Shown: positions 23,350 to 34,400 of the stretch, one piece after another
Numbering within the stretch: the stretch's first letter is position 1
How the letters are laid out: every line of letters starts with the position of its first letter
Source of the DNA: CAVHIG01 sp963636105
GTDB taxonomy: Bacteria; Bacillota; Clostridia; Peptostreptococcales; Anaerovoracaceae
Direction: 5' to 3'
Length of the DNA: 57,054 nt
Assembly (NCBI GenBank): GCA_963636105.1
Contig: CAVHIG010000003.1
Span: forward strand, 1-57,054
Position numbers and translations under genes: made by a program
Notes under the pieces: model-generated
What the model was told of the DNA's origin: nothing
Seen by the model: only the letters and a program-made list of their open reading frames with translations
Databases searched by the model: none

Positions 23350-26300
23350 ATGAAGTTTAAAAGAGCGCTGGCGACGGTATTATCAATATGTGTGGCTATC
23401 ACATTTATGCCGCTTACACCGGTATCGGCAGAGACCACGGTGACATACAAGCGTGACAATCCTGAGGTCGCCATTTTAAATGCCATAAACGGTAACAGCA
23501 CGCAATTCTATAATAAGCTGCTGTCGAGCCAAAAGGATGCAAATGGTACGTATTATACAGACAAGGCAACCTATAGCAATAAATATGCTTATCTGAACTA
23601 TAATTCGGCGAATAAATTTCACGGTGTAGGAGCAGGCGATGTGGATTATGAGGATCAGATATTCGGTTCCACAAACGGAGCTTTAAAGTATAAGTTTAAA
23701 GACTATGATAAAAACTCTGTACTCTACAAGCTTGGAAATGTGGATGACAATTTGGAGGCAAATCTTTCGGTGACCTTCCACAACAACAAGCATGCTCACA
23801 GCGCAAACCTTTTGCAGGATGAATGGCTTACGGCATACACAGGAGTGCTTTTATACGCAAACGGCCAGACTTTAGCCGGAGGCTATGGAAGCTCGGAGCT
23901 GAGTTATGCAAAATTCAGAATAGGGAATTACGAGTTTCATGAGCTTAACTCAAATTCGCAGGACAGCATGATGCTCTTGGTTTCGGCGAGCAAGCTGGCC
24001 TATAGCAAGGGCACGTGCACCTGTTTTTCCTATGCGGACAACACAGTTGTAGCTTTTCGTGACACGAGAGCGCCCAAGATTCAATCCGTTATGGGAAATA
24101 TAGATTCGGATGGATATTTCCAAAAGGGTGACAAAATTACTATAGAAATAACCTTTGACGAGCCTATAAGATTTGCGGATGACTCAGCTGCCGGAAAGGA
24201 CAATCTCGGAGTTGAGCTTATGCTTTCGAAGTCTTCAGAGGGAAGCTGGCCTGTTGCGAAGCTCACAAAGCTTGATGGCGCTACCCTGTACTTTGAATAC
24301 ACAGTGCCTACGAATAGCACAATAAATGACCAAATCACGGGAATAAGCCTCAAATCTCTTGCAGGCAGCGATATAAAGCTGGTTCAGGTCAAGGGAAGCG
24401 ACAATTTTGAAATAACAGCTCCTGACGGAGAAGATAGTAACGGTTATTCGACAACAAGCTGCTATATAACAGACCTTGCGGGAAATCCGGCTCTTACAGG
24501 CAAGGAAGATTCAAATGCTGTAAAATCACTCTCCGCTTATATAGACACACAAGGACCTGCTCCTGTCAAGATGGATGTTTCGGCCGAGACAAATAACAGC
24601 GATATAAAGGACACGCTTGGAAAGACAGACTCGTCTGACAAGGATTATAAAGATAAGAGCGATTATTATCTCGGAGCGGGAGACACGCTCCACTATACAA
24701 TATACATGGACGAGCTTTTAGCCGGTCTGCCTAAAAAAACCGGAGAAGAAGACGTCCCGAAATATCCTTACAGCAATGACTATAGCAATTTCCATGCGAA
24801 GACAAATCTTTATGATGCGGACGGAGTACAGGTAGTACTAAAAAGCCGCTTCTACTATAGCAACAAGACGACGGCACAGCAATGGGGACTCGGTGCCTCA
24901 AACGGCTGCGTCACGGCTTTCGACATGGATTACCTGACTATAACGGAAGGTATGCAGGTCAAAGAGAATGGAAAGCTGGTATCGGCAGATGGAAAGCAGA
25001 TCAAAATAACCGAGGTGTATTTTACCGATGACAGCGGAAATGTCATTTCAATCAAGGACTACTGCGGAAATACAGCCAGCGGCCCATTTGACGTGACGGG
25101 TCTGAATACGGCGAAGTTTTACGTAGATACAGAACCGCCTGAAATAACTACATCGGCAAAAACAACCACGAAAGACGGCAAAACGTATTATACGCCGATT
25201 GAGGACAATACGGAATACGGAACGGGCTTCAAAATTCCTATAACAATAAACGATTCATCTGATGTGGACGGCTTGAATGGCCGTTTTATGTGGAGAAATG
25301 ACACAAGCGAAAACTCAGACAAATACAAGTTTAAGTATGCTATAACCGGCTCAGAAAAAGCACCTGAAAAGGACTCTGATAGCTGGAAGGACGGCATAAT
25401 GACTACACAGTACAGCTTTACTCAAATAAGCGGCACTATGTACGTCCATATCTGCCCTGTCAATTATGAAGGTAAGGCAAGCAACATAACAGACTCGACT
25501 CTGCTCATATCGGGCAGTGATTATGCCGGAAACCAAGGCAGCCTCTATGCATATACAAAAAGCAATGGGGTACAGGTTGAAAAGAAGTGCGCGGAGCTTA
25601 GCCTTGACTGGCAGCTTGACGGAGTGGCACCTGAGGCAACAGGAGCATATGGCAGTAAACGATTAGATGCAAATCAAAATGGCGTTTTGACGTTAGGCAT
25701 AAAGCTTACAGACAGCACAGGACTCAAAGAGGCTAAATATATTTGGGCTGACGCAAATGAAGCAGCTCCAAATGAAAAAGATGAGCGTTGGCAGCCTATG
25801 ACGGGAAGTATAGAAAACCAAAAGGAAGCGACCGGAGAGATTATTACAACAGTAACTAAGGGTACGGACTTCTCAAAGGTGCTTTGGATAAAGGTAAGCG
25901 ACATTAAAGGCAATACTCTTACAAAAAGTATGGGAGAGTACAGCTATAGGCTTTCAAGTGTAGATTATTCGATTCAATACAGTGATGAAATTTTATCTGA
26001 GGCTGCGATTTCGCTAGTTATTGCAGATGAAAACGACGCAGCTGCCTTGGTATTTATGGTAAAGGCACCGGACAGCGATGACGAATACTTTGTAAGAGTA
26101 TTGGGCGGAAAGGGTGTTATATATAATGATCCTTCATGTAGAAGTGTCTTTACAAATAATACACGACTTGCAACAGGTACAATTCAAACAGCTGGCAAGG
26201 CTTTGGCTTGGACTCGCATGAAGGTGACAAAGAGCGGCGAAGGCTATACCTTTGCGAAATCGGAATCGAGCGATAAGAGCTATATAGACTCAATTATAAA

Positions 26301-29300
26301 AGGTACCTACTCGGGAAATCTCGACGTGACTGTGATTTCCGGACTTCAGACTGCCTTCAAATGGGACGAGACTGAAAAAAGTATGCCTCTTGAAGCAGGT
26401 ACGACAAATACAAGCTCAAGCGTAAAGACAGACACTGTAAGCCTTAGAATATCATCAAATGCACCAAGTGCAGAGAATGCTTTTGAAAACGTAGACGAAA
26501 GCTCAGGACCTGTAAAGCTGACGCTTATGTCAGAGCTTCCGACGGATACTACCCTCAGCACCCTCGAAGGACTTGAGTTTAAGGTTGAAATAGGAGCTGA
26601 CAAGAATGGCTGGAGCTGGGAGGATGTAGACTACGCAAATTCATATATAGCGATTCGAGAGGGTACAAGCGGCAGCCCAAAAAAGGTAAAGCTTTCGAGC
26701 ACTCCTTCTCAAACCGTCGTTATAAGCGAGGATGATTTCCCGGAAAACAGCGAAAGCGGCGATTACTACATCTGGCTTGAGATAGCTTGCAGCGCAGGCA
26801 AGGACTATAGCACAAAGGATATTGCTTATAAGCGGTTTGTGGATACGACACCTGCTTCCACTCAGTTTGCCATAGACTCAGTCTCATACAAACCTTATAT
26901 GTGGAAAAAAAGTGAAAAACGGTTATATTCTATTGGCGAATATAATAATCCCGCCGGACTTTCTTTAAAGATAACTCCGGTGGGCAGTAAAACGGAGAAG
27001 CAGACAGCGGGTGAAGACGGAGCTACCACAGAAACAGAAGAGATAGTTCAGGATAAAGACAGCAACATCCTCTATTTGCCTACAAGCCCCGGAGGAGAGA
27101 CTACAGTAGATAAATATGTAAATTATTTAAACCTAAGCGCTGAAGACATTGATGACAAGATTGGAAGTAATTACGGCAGCTTTGACTACAAAATATGGAA
27201 TTTGACAAGCGGTGTAGCTTTGACGGAATCCGAGAAAAACGCATTTACTGCTGAAGGCACAAGAGGAGTAGTCAGTGTGCCTATAAAAACAGTAGAAGAT
27301 GCCGCGGCATATGATGCGGCGGCGGCCGAAAGTGATAAGACCTTCGTCTATCTCATAGACGGGACCGTAAATACTATAGCTGTACAGGTGGTGAAGGCAA
27401 ACGGCAGGGATTCAGAGATAAAATACTACAACATCTGTCCTACAAGCTCTGTCGCGACCGGTACTGCTTCTGTCACAACGCTTGGCGATGGTTTAGCTGA
27501 AATAAACGTTGTATCGGGCGGATATGTTATGTTTGAGCCTGCTAAGGGTGCAGATATGAGTGATGCTCATGTATATGCTACGGTGGACGGAAACGGCAAC
27601 AAGGTTATTGAGCTTTTCGCGGATGCAAGCGGCAAATATAAGGCAGAGCTTTTGGACGGAACGCATTCCTACTGGGTACATACTATAGACAAATATGGAA
27701 ATATAAATCCGATCTCAAAGCTAACTGATATTGTCGATACGGAAGGACCTGAAATCGAATGCACAAATCACAGCTGTACAGATGGCCATTATGAAGCGAC
27801 ATTCAAGATTACCGATACGACGCTCAATCCATACAGATATTACGATGACGGTGCCTATTCTATAGGGTCTCCCAAGAATATTGATATAAGTCTTACTATA
27901 GATGATGAGCACGCTGAGGCAATAGGCCTTACGTCGGGAGCACAAACCAATATCCATACCGATTGGGATGAGAAAAAACTCTCTTATAATACAGAAGGGG
28001 AACCCCAATATTCCTGGACACTCTCACAAACCTCAGCAAACGGAATATATGAGGCAAGCTGGGTTATGCAGAATTTTAAAAACGGTTACAGCGCTGGAGC
28101 CTGCTACATAGAGCTTACCGTAAAGGGTGTGGTAGGCTACGACAGTAAGATAGGTGAGGATGGCAAGGTGGGCTTTGACCTTAATATAGAAGCGTCGGAT
28201 ATCTTTGGAAACACAGGCACTGCAAAAGTTTCATATACAAATGCTGATAATGTAAAGCCTCATACCACGGCGCAGAAATTTGTAAAATCAGATAATAGCT
28301 TTGGAAACACCGGGAAAAGCAAAAGTCTTCAGCTGAGTTTCAATGTTCCTGTACAGCCTGATGCCTCCTGGATTTTGCCTGAGCCTGAGGGCTATAGCAG
28401 TGAGCAAAAGGAAGCCTTCCCTATAACCCGAAACGGCAGCTATGATATAGGATTTACAGATATGTTTGGGAACCACTGGACACAGACGATTGACATAACA
28501 GGGTTTACTGAAGGGAAAGCGTCCGATAATAACGGCATAGAGCTGAATTTTTCAACCACGGATCTCACAAAAGAGGCTGTTGAGATTTCGGCAAAGGCAC
28601 TGTCAAAGGATAACAGCAAGGTTAAGATGATTTTCCTTGAGAGAAAGTCTGATTACGAAGAGGGTGGCTATAGCTGGAGTATCTTAAACGAGGATGAGGA
28701 TGCAAATGCCGGCACGCTGGAGAACGAGAAGAAGATCAAGATACGTGAAAATAAGGATGTATTTCTTTTGTACTATGATGATAACGTTCCTAAAGGTGAC
28801 TATTGGACTGACTTATATGAAACAGGCAATTGGGTTAACTGGTGTCAAGAGGCCATCCCTATATACATAAGAAACATAGCAAATGAAGCACCTTCAGCGA
28901 AGCTGCATTTCTACTTTGAGGAGTACGGAGATACCTATACGGCGGACAAGCTGCCGAGGGACAAGGGCTCTGCAGATACCACAATTACTACCGGAGCCGT
29001 GACAGTTTCCTATAGCACCTCAAGAGCGGTCAGCCCTATAAACGGAACTGGAAGCAGTGTAAGCTTCAGATACGGTGATACTCAGACGAGCTATACCTTT
29101 GAATATGTAGACGCTGCCGGAAATCAGGGCAGTGTGACGGTAGACCTTGCTGCGCTTGGAATAAGATTTGCCGAGCCGCCTGTTCCTTATGTAGACCGCA
29201 ATGCTCCTATAGTAAACGTCGATGTCATGGCGAAGCGCTTTGGTACCTACCGCACAGCCGAAGCGTTTTCGGCACGTACTTCGAGTACCTTGGACAGCAC

Positions 29301-31443
29301 ATTGAAGGACGAAGCTACAAAACTGACAACAGCCGGTGTAAAATCAGCCTTTGATAACACCACCTATGTGCAGGATTATAATCTCAAGCTGAACATAGAG
29401 GATGAATCTGATTTCAAGATATTGCTGATGAAGGACGTACCTTCGGGCGCGCTTTCGTTTGTCAGTACGACAGGCGATGCTATAAACAGCGTAAAAGTGA
29501 GCGGAAATATTGTAAATATAAGCAAGGACGCAGTGACAAATCTGACAGACTCAGATGGAAATGCTCTCACAAGCTTTACTGTAGCAGTGATAGACAGTGA
29601 AAATAATTACACATATTTCACCGTAAACAAGAGCGATATAGTGGACTGGTTTGATAATCAGGCACCTACGGCAGCTGTGGAGGTAAAGGCGGAGACCTCG
29701 CTTTACAGCCGCACGGTATATGTAAGTATTACCGATACGCAGGATAGCACCGATGCAGATGGTAAAAGGAAAACAAACCCTAACGGAGCCACAGTAAACG
29801 GTCTTGATTTTGAGAAGGTGAGCGAAATCCTCTCAAAGAAGGTCTATACCGACAATGACAAGACAACGATCACCTACTACGATATAGTCGGGAATACGGG
29901 CTCTGCCACTATAGCAGTTGACGACATAGACACAGAGGCGCCGATACTTACAACCACATGGTCGCCGGGTGCGGAGGTGAAAGATAGTGCCGGAAAGGTC
30001 AGCATTGATGAAAAGAATCCTACCACAGGACCTGTGAGCACGGCGGTTACAGCCACAGTGGAGAGCAGCAGACCTATACAGGACGGAACCGTAGAGATTT
30101 TTGAAATGAAAAATGGGAGTGAATATTGGAATATATATAAACTGTCAGAGCTTAGCAATGTAGATTCATATGATAATAAGAGCCTGTCTGAATTCATAGA
30201 AGAAGAATTTGGAGTAGAGCTTAGCTATACTGCAGAGAGGGTGACGGCAAGGTTCATAGAGGACGGAGTCAGGATTAGAGTGACCGTTACGGCGCTAAAC
30301 GGCAGAAGCAGCAATACATCAGAGCTTGAGATAAAGGATGGGGTTATAAAAACAGAAGCTGCGGCTCTTACCATCACTCAGACAGAGCTGAAAAGAGACA
30401 GCTACTCAACACCTTACGCCGTAGAAATCACGATAGCGCCGAGTGACCCTGCATACTGTCAGACAGACACTGCAAAGGATAGCAAAATAAAGAAACAATA
30501 CAGCTCCGAAAATCCTTTCAAAACTACCGTATACAAGGATGGAACCTACCAATACACCTTTGTAGATAAGGCCGGAAACGTGTCTGCCGCGAGTGTAAAG
30601 GTGGATTCGGGCATCGACAACAAAGCGCCTGTCCTTACGGCAGACCCTGAGAACACGATTGGCCTGGCTCTTACAAACAATAAAGCTGATATCGAGATAT
30701 TATCGAACGAGGCTGTGCATCTTACATGGAAGGCTTCAAACGGACATGACCAATCGAAGGATGTTGCGGCAAATGGAAGTACTACGATAAGCTTTACTGC
30801 AAATGGTACCTATCGCATAGAAGCGACTGACTCTGCCGGAAATACGTCTTCAAAGTACGTGAGCATAGGAAATATAAGCAAGATTGCTCCTACTATAAAC
30901 TTCGACAAGAGCACGCTTAGCGTGAGACAGGGAACTGCGAAGGATAATGCGGAATTTGTGGCTCAACTCAAAGCCGGAGTACATTGCTACAGCAAAGCAG
31001 ATTCTAAAATGAAAGTAAGCTATACGTATAACCTGGACAAGGTGGATTTGAATACGGTCGGCACCTATGACGCCGTCTACACAGCTACAGACGCTGCCGG
31101 AAATAAGGGCACGGCTACACGCTACATCAAGGTATTTGCCAAGGATTTGCCTACAATCACCATAGACGGCGAGCCTGTGGATAATGAAAGCACATATGCA
31201 CTCGAAAAGGGCGAGCATACTCTCCTGATGTCAGGACTCAAGGAAATTACATCCGGAGAAAGTGAGCCATATACTGTAAAGTTCAAGAAGGGCAAGGCGA
31301 CAAAGGGGCAGATGAAGTACTTTGAATCTACTGTAGAGATTGATCAATACGGGAGATTTACCTTGAATTCAAAAGGCTTCTACACGATTTACATTGTGAC
31401 TCAGAGCAGACAAGACTTTATAGCAACCCTGTATGTAGAGTAA
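23350..31443 (+). CDS. Giant secreted protein built of bacterial Ig-like domains
   Basis: A 2697-residue exported protein with a signal peptide (about 1-28, ATVLSICVAITFMPLTPVSA). Most of it consists of divergent bacterial Ig-like beta-sandwiches marked by linkers such as VDTEPPEI, VDTEGPEI and IDTEAPIL and by recurring D.AGN turns (DYAGNQGS, DAAGNQGS, DKAGNVS, DSAGNTS, DAAGNKG). The last 250 residues resemble DUF5011-type domains (VDLNTVGTYDAVYTATDAAGNKGTATRYI). There is no SLH, sortase or membrane anchor. The next gene, 13 bp later, encodes an SLH protein and is surely cotranscribed, so the two may form one surface complex. The gene is visibly more AT-rich than its neighbours and lacks the GCGGAAAC motif, hinting at different ancestry. 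RBS AAAGGAGGG fits the start. Confidence 0.88.
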   Translation: MKFKRALATVLSICVAITFMPLTPVSAETTVTYKRDNPEVAILNAINGNSTQFYNKLLSSQKDANGTYYTDKATYSNKYAYLNYNSANKFHGVGAGDVDYEDQIFGSTNGALKYKFKDYDKNSVLYKLGNVDDNLEANLSVTFHNNKHAHSANLLQDEWLTAYTGVLLYANGQTLAGGYGSSELSYAKFRIGNYEFHELNSNSQDSMMLLVSASKLAYSKGTCTCFSYADNTVVAFRDTRAPKIQSVMGNIDSDGYFQKGDKITIEITFDEPIRFADDSAAGKDNLGVELMLSKSSEGSWPVAKLTKLDGATLYFEYTVPTNSTINDQITGISLKSLAGSDIKLVQVKGSDNFEITAPDGEDSNGYSTTSCYITDLAGNPALTGKEDSNAVKSLSAYIDTQGPAPVKMDVSAETNNSDIKDTLGKTDSSDKDYKDKSDYYLGAGDTLHYTIYMDELLAGLPKKTGEEDVPKYPYSNDYSNFHAKTNLYDADGVQVVLKSRFYYSNKTTAQQWGLGASNGCVTAFDMDYLTITEGMQVKENGKLVSADGKQIKITEVYFTDDSGNVISIKDYCGNTASGPFDVTGLNTAKFYVDTEPPEITTSAKTTTKDGKTYYTPIEDNTEYGTGFKIPITINDSSDVDGLNGRFMWRNDTSENSDKYKFKYAITGSEKAPEKDSDSWKDGIMTTQYSFTQISGTMYVHICPVNYEGKASNITDSTLLISGSDYAGNQGSLYAYTKSNGVQVEKKCAELSLDWQLDGVAPEATGAYGSKRLDANQNGVLTLGIKLTDSTGLKEAKYIWADANEAAPNEKDERWQPMTGSIENQKEATGEIITTVTKGTDFSKVLWIKVSDIKGNTLTKSMGEYSYRLSSVDYSIQYSDEILSEAAISLVIADENDAAALVFMVKAPDSDDEYFVRVLGGKGVIYNDPSCRSVFTNNTRLATGTIQTAGKALAWTRMKVTKSGEGYTFAKSESSDKSYIDSIIKGTYSGNLDVTVISGLQTAFKWDETEKSMPLEAGTTNTSSSVKTDTVSLRISSNAPSAENAFENVDESSGPVKLTLMSELPTDTTLSTLEGLEFKVEIGADKNGWSWEDVDYANSYIAIREGTSGSPKKVKLSSTPSQTVVISEDDFPENSESGDYYIWLEIACSAGKDYSTKDIAYKRFVDTTPASTQFAIDSVSYKPYMWKKSEKRLYSIGEYNNPAGLSLKITPVGSKTEKQTAGEDGATTETEEIVQDKDSNILYLPTSPGGETTVDKYVNYLNLSAEDIDDKIGSNYGSFDYKIWNLTSGVALTESEKNAFTAEGTRGVVSVPIKTVEDAAAYDAAAAESDKTFVYLIDGTVNTIAVQVVKANGRDSEIKYYNICPTSSVATGTASVTTLGDGLAEINVVSGGYVMFEPAKGADMSDAHVYATVDGNGNKVIELFADASGKYKAELLDGTHSYWVHTIDKYGNINPISKLTDIVDTEGPEIECTNHSCTDGHYEATFKITDTTLNPYRYYDDGAYSIGSPKNIDISLTIDDEHAEAIGLTSGAQTNIHTDWDEKKLSYNTEGEPQYSWTLSQTSANGIYEASWVMQNFKNGYSAGACYIELTVKGVVGYDSKIGEDGKVGFDLNIEASDIFGNTGTAKVSYTNADNVKPHTTAQKFVKSDNSFGNTGKSKSLQLSFNVPVQPDASWILPEPEGYSSEQKEAFPITRNGSYDIGFTDMFGNHWTQTIDITGFTEGKASDNNGIELNFSTTDLTKEAVEISAKALSKDNSKVKMIFLERKSDYEEGGYSWSILNEDEDANAGTLENEKKIKIRENKDVFLLYYDDNVPKGDYWTDLYETGNWVNWCQEAIPIYIRNIANEAPSAKLHFYFEEYGDTYTADKLPRDKGSADTTITTGAVTVSYSTSRAVSPINGTGSSVSFRYGDTQTSYTFEYVDAAGNQGSVTVDLAALGIRFAEPPVPYVDRNAPIVNVDVMAKRFGTYRTAEAFSARTSSTLDSTLKDEATKLTTAGVKSAFDNTTYVQDYNLKLNIEDESDFKILLMKDVPSGALSFVSTTGDAINSVKVSGNIVNISKDAVTNLTDSDGNALTSFTVAVIDSENNYTYFTVNKSDIVDWFDNQAPTAAVEVKAETSLYSRTVYVSITDTQDSTDADGKRKTNPNGATVNGLDFEKVSEILSKKVYTDNDKTTITYYDIVGNTGSATIAVDDIDTEAPILTTTWSPGAEVKDSAGKVSIDEKNPTTGPVSTAVTATVESSRPIQDGTVEIFEMKNGSEYWNIYKLSELSNVDSYDNKSLSEFIEEEFGVELSYTAERVTARFIEDGVRIRVTVTALNGRSSNTSELEIKDGVIKTEAAALTITQTELKRDSYSTPYAVEITIAPSDPAYCQTDTAKDSKIKKQYSSENPFKTTVYKDGTYQYTFVDKAGNVSAASVKVDSGIDNKAPVLTADPENTIGLALTNNKADIEILSNEAVHLTWKASNGHDQSKDVAANGSTTISFTANGTYRIEATDSAGNTSSKYVSIGNISKIAPTINFDKSTLSVRQGTAKDNAEFVAQLKAGVHCYSKADSKMKVSYTYNLDKVDLNTVGTYDAVYTATDAAGNKGTATRYIKVFAKDLPTITIDGEPVDNESTYALEKGEHTLLMSGLKEITSGESEPYTVKFKKGKATKGQMKYFESTVEIDQYGRFTLNSKGFYTIYIVTQSRQDFIATLYVE

Positions 31444-31456
31444 GGGGGTAAGTAAG

Positions 31457-34400
31457 ATGAAAAAACTTAAAGCATTTTTGGCGTACCTGCTATGCGCGTC
31501 TTTGATAGTGACCGCCTTACCGGCTACAGCGCTGGCGACAAGCTCGGAGGCTCAGCTGAGCTCCGATGAGGTCAAAACCATAGACAACGGCTACATAAAG
31601 GTAGAGGTCTCAAATGATAATGGCGGCTTTCTTGTAAGCACAGTCAAGGGAGATCTCATAAAAAAATCCGATAACAACAAAAGACTGCTTTTCCACAACG
31701 GAGAGTATGATACCTCGTTTGTATCCTACAGAGTGGAATATAAGGGCGGGAAAATCGAGGACTATATCTTCGGCGGAAAATACGGCGGACGTACGGACGC
31801 GAGCCGCAAGGGCGTGAGCGTGACCCAGGGACAGGCAAATGGCGACATTGTCGCCACCTGGGGCACAGGCGACCTCGAATTTACCCAGACTATAACTCTG
31901 GCAAACGATGTGTCGCCTGAGCATGGCATGGTATCGATTAGCCTTTCTGTCAGGAACAAGGGCAACACTCCGGTTGAAGTAAAGGCAAGGCTGCTTTTGG
32001 ACACCTGCCTTGACGGAGAGGACTACGGCTACTATCAGGTTCTCGGAGACAATAATACAACAAACCAAATTACCGAGGAAACTGTAGTACCTACTACTAA
32101 TATAAAGACTATGCCTCAAAACTTCTATGCGGTCGATGACCCGGCAAATCCCGGAATCACAGCATATTCAGTAAGCGCGACAGATCAGCTTCCTTATCAG
32201 GTAGCTTTTGGACACTGGAACAATTTGGCAGCCAGCCTTTTTGATTTCACACCGACACTTCTGGACTTCACAAAAGACCAAAATGATTATATGACGGCGG
32301 ACAGTGCTTACGCTCTCTACTACGATATGGGAAGCGTGGTTGGAAACTCAAGCTCAAGTCTTGTGAGCTACTACGGAGTTTACTCAAGAAGCACGGTTTC
32401 TGTAGACCAGAATGTGGCTATAGATACGACATCGCCGCTCAAGCTCGACTTAAATAGTACAAAGGATGGCTTTGTAAGGCTCTCAGATGTGGGCGCTGCG
32501 GATTTTAGCGTAAGCGTAAACTACGAAAATCTCAACGTGACAGGAGCGAAGGCTTATTCAAAAGTATGGCTGGTGGTGCAGTCTACGAGCAATTTGAAAT
32601 CACTAAACGACCAAGGCGAAGCGGTTTCGGGTCAGGATTTTGACACTGCCGGTTATTTCACAGCGGCTTCGCCTACAGACTTTACCGTAGGCAGAAAGCT
32701 TGACAAGCAGCTGTATTTTAAGGCAAGGCTGACTGACAGTGCTTCCTATGAAAGGATAACTATAAGCGTATACGATGTCTCAAACACGAGCGCTATATCT
32801 GAGGAAAATCGTTTAGGCACAAAGAATATCTACGTGCTCCTGCCGGGAAAGGACGGAAATATTCCTAAGGTGGCGATTACCTCAATGAATCCTAATGTAA
32901 TATATTATGCAGGCACTCGCCACCTTTTCCTTACGGCGACAAATGCTGCGATGCTCGACAACAGATCGGCCTGGAATCTTGTGGCGTATACGAGCGACAA
33001 AAAGACTCGCATAGAAATACCGCACGACAATATTACAATCAAGAACGGAGTTATGGATGTTGTCTTGGACAGCACAATGAACACATCTCCGGGGAGCTGG
33101 TTTTTGCAGCTTGAGTGGACCCAGGCTGCGGTCAATGCAGGACTGGTCAGCGATGCGAGCGAAAAGCATACCTCAAGCCAAATGGAGTTTGTAGTATCTA
33201 CAAATACAAAGTATAGGAATGACAGCTATGGAATACTTGCTGTTGTGAAGAGAGCATATGAAAGCAGCAGTAAGGGCTCAGAGTATGAAATCAAGTCCTT
33301 TGTTGACGAAAGCAAGTATGAGGAGTATGTCCAGAAGGAAAAACAGAGCACTGCATATAAATTCAGTGTTTTGATGGAGTTTAAGGGCTCGTTTATCCAA
33401 AACGAGTACAAGACAAATACTGGCGGCGAAAAGGTAGGCACGTATTATACGGCGGTGAGCAGCAAGGTTCTCAATACTTCGACGAGAGAATACACGGTAG
33501 AAAACTGCGTAAATATCAATGATTGCATTGATTTTGAGGGCGGTACGCTCACGGTATATTATGAGGATTACCAGGATGAAAATAAGACGCTCGACCAGTG
33601 CAAGGATTCAGCTATCTGCGTCGAGTTTGACGGCGAGCTTTTGACAAGTGAGGCAAGGACGCCTATATGGACCGGCAAGGCAGCCTTCACAAAGCTTGAG
33701 CAGGGCAATGATTATTCTCTCAGACCTTATGACAAGGACGGAAACAGAAAGGACGAGTCCACCTTTAATGACGAGACCATAACTCTAATCTGGCCTTCTC
33801 CATATGCGGCAGCGCAGACACTTTCGGGACTGGTATTTAAGATGGCTTACGGAGAGCTCGGTGTGATGCTAAATGATGACGGAACCGAGCTTGGAAGGGT
33901 TCTCTCCTTTACAGCGCAGCTCGACCTCTCGTTTACAGGCACTGTATCTGAGGAAGACGGCGGAGAACAGACGACCACGTTTATGTCAAAGCTCAACGAG
34001 ATATGGTCAAAGTATGAAGAGGGCAAGAGCGTTTACTACTATTATGACGGAAATACAAAGGATTCGGCATTTTCCTTCGATTTGATAGACGAGGAAAAAG
34101 CCGCAGAGGATGAAAAGGCGGTAAATGCGTCTGTAATGGTTCAGGATATTTTGTTTGGCTGCGGCAAGGGCTTTGTAGGAGTACACTTCAAGGTCGGTGT
34201 AGGGCTTCAAAATTACATATCCGGGCTTTCAAAAATTTCAGGAACACTCGAGGTCAATACCATAAACAACTGGACACTGGGACTTGAAGGAAATATGAAG
34301 CTTGCGTCCTGCAAGCTTGAGGCGAAGCTCAAGTTTAAGGCAAAGGACGACGTGCCTGTGCCGGACGATATTTACTTCTATGTAGGCGGCTTTGACCCCG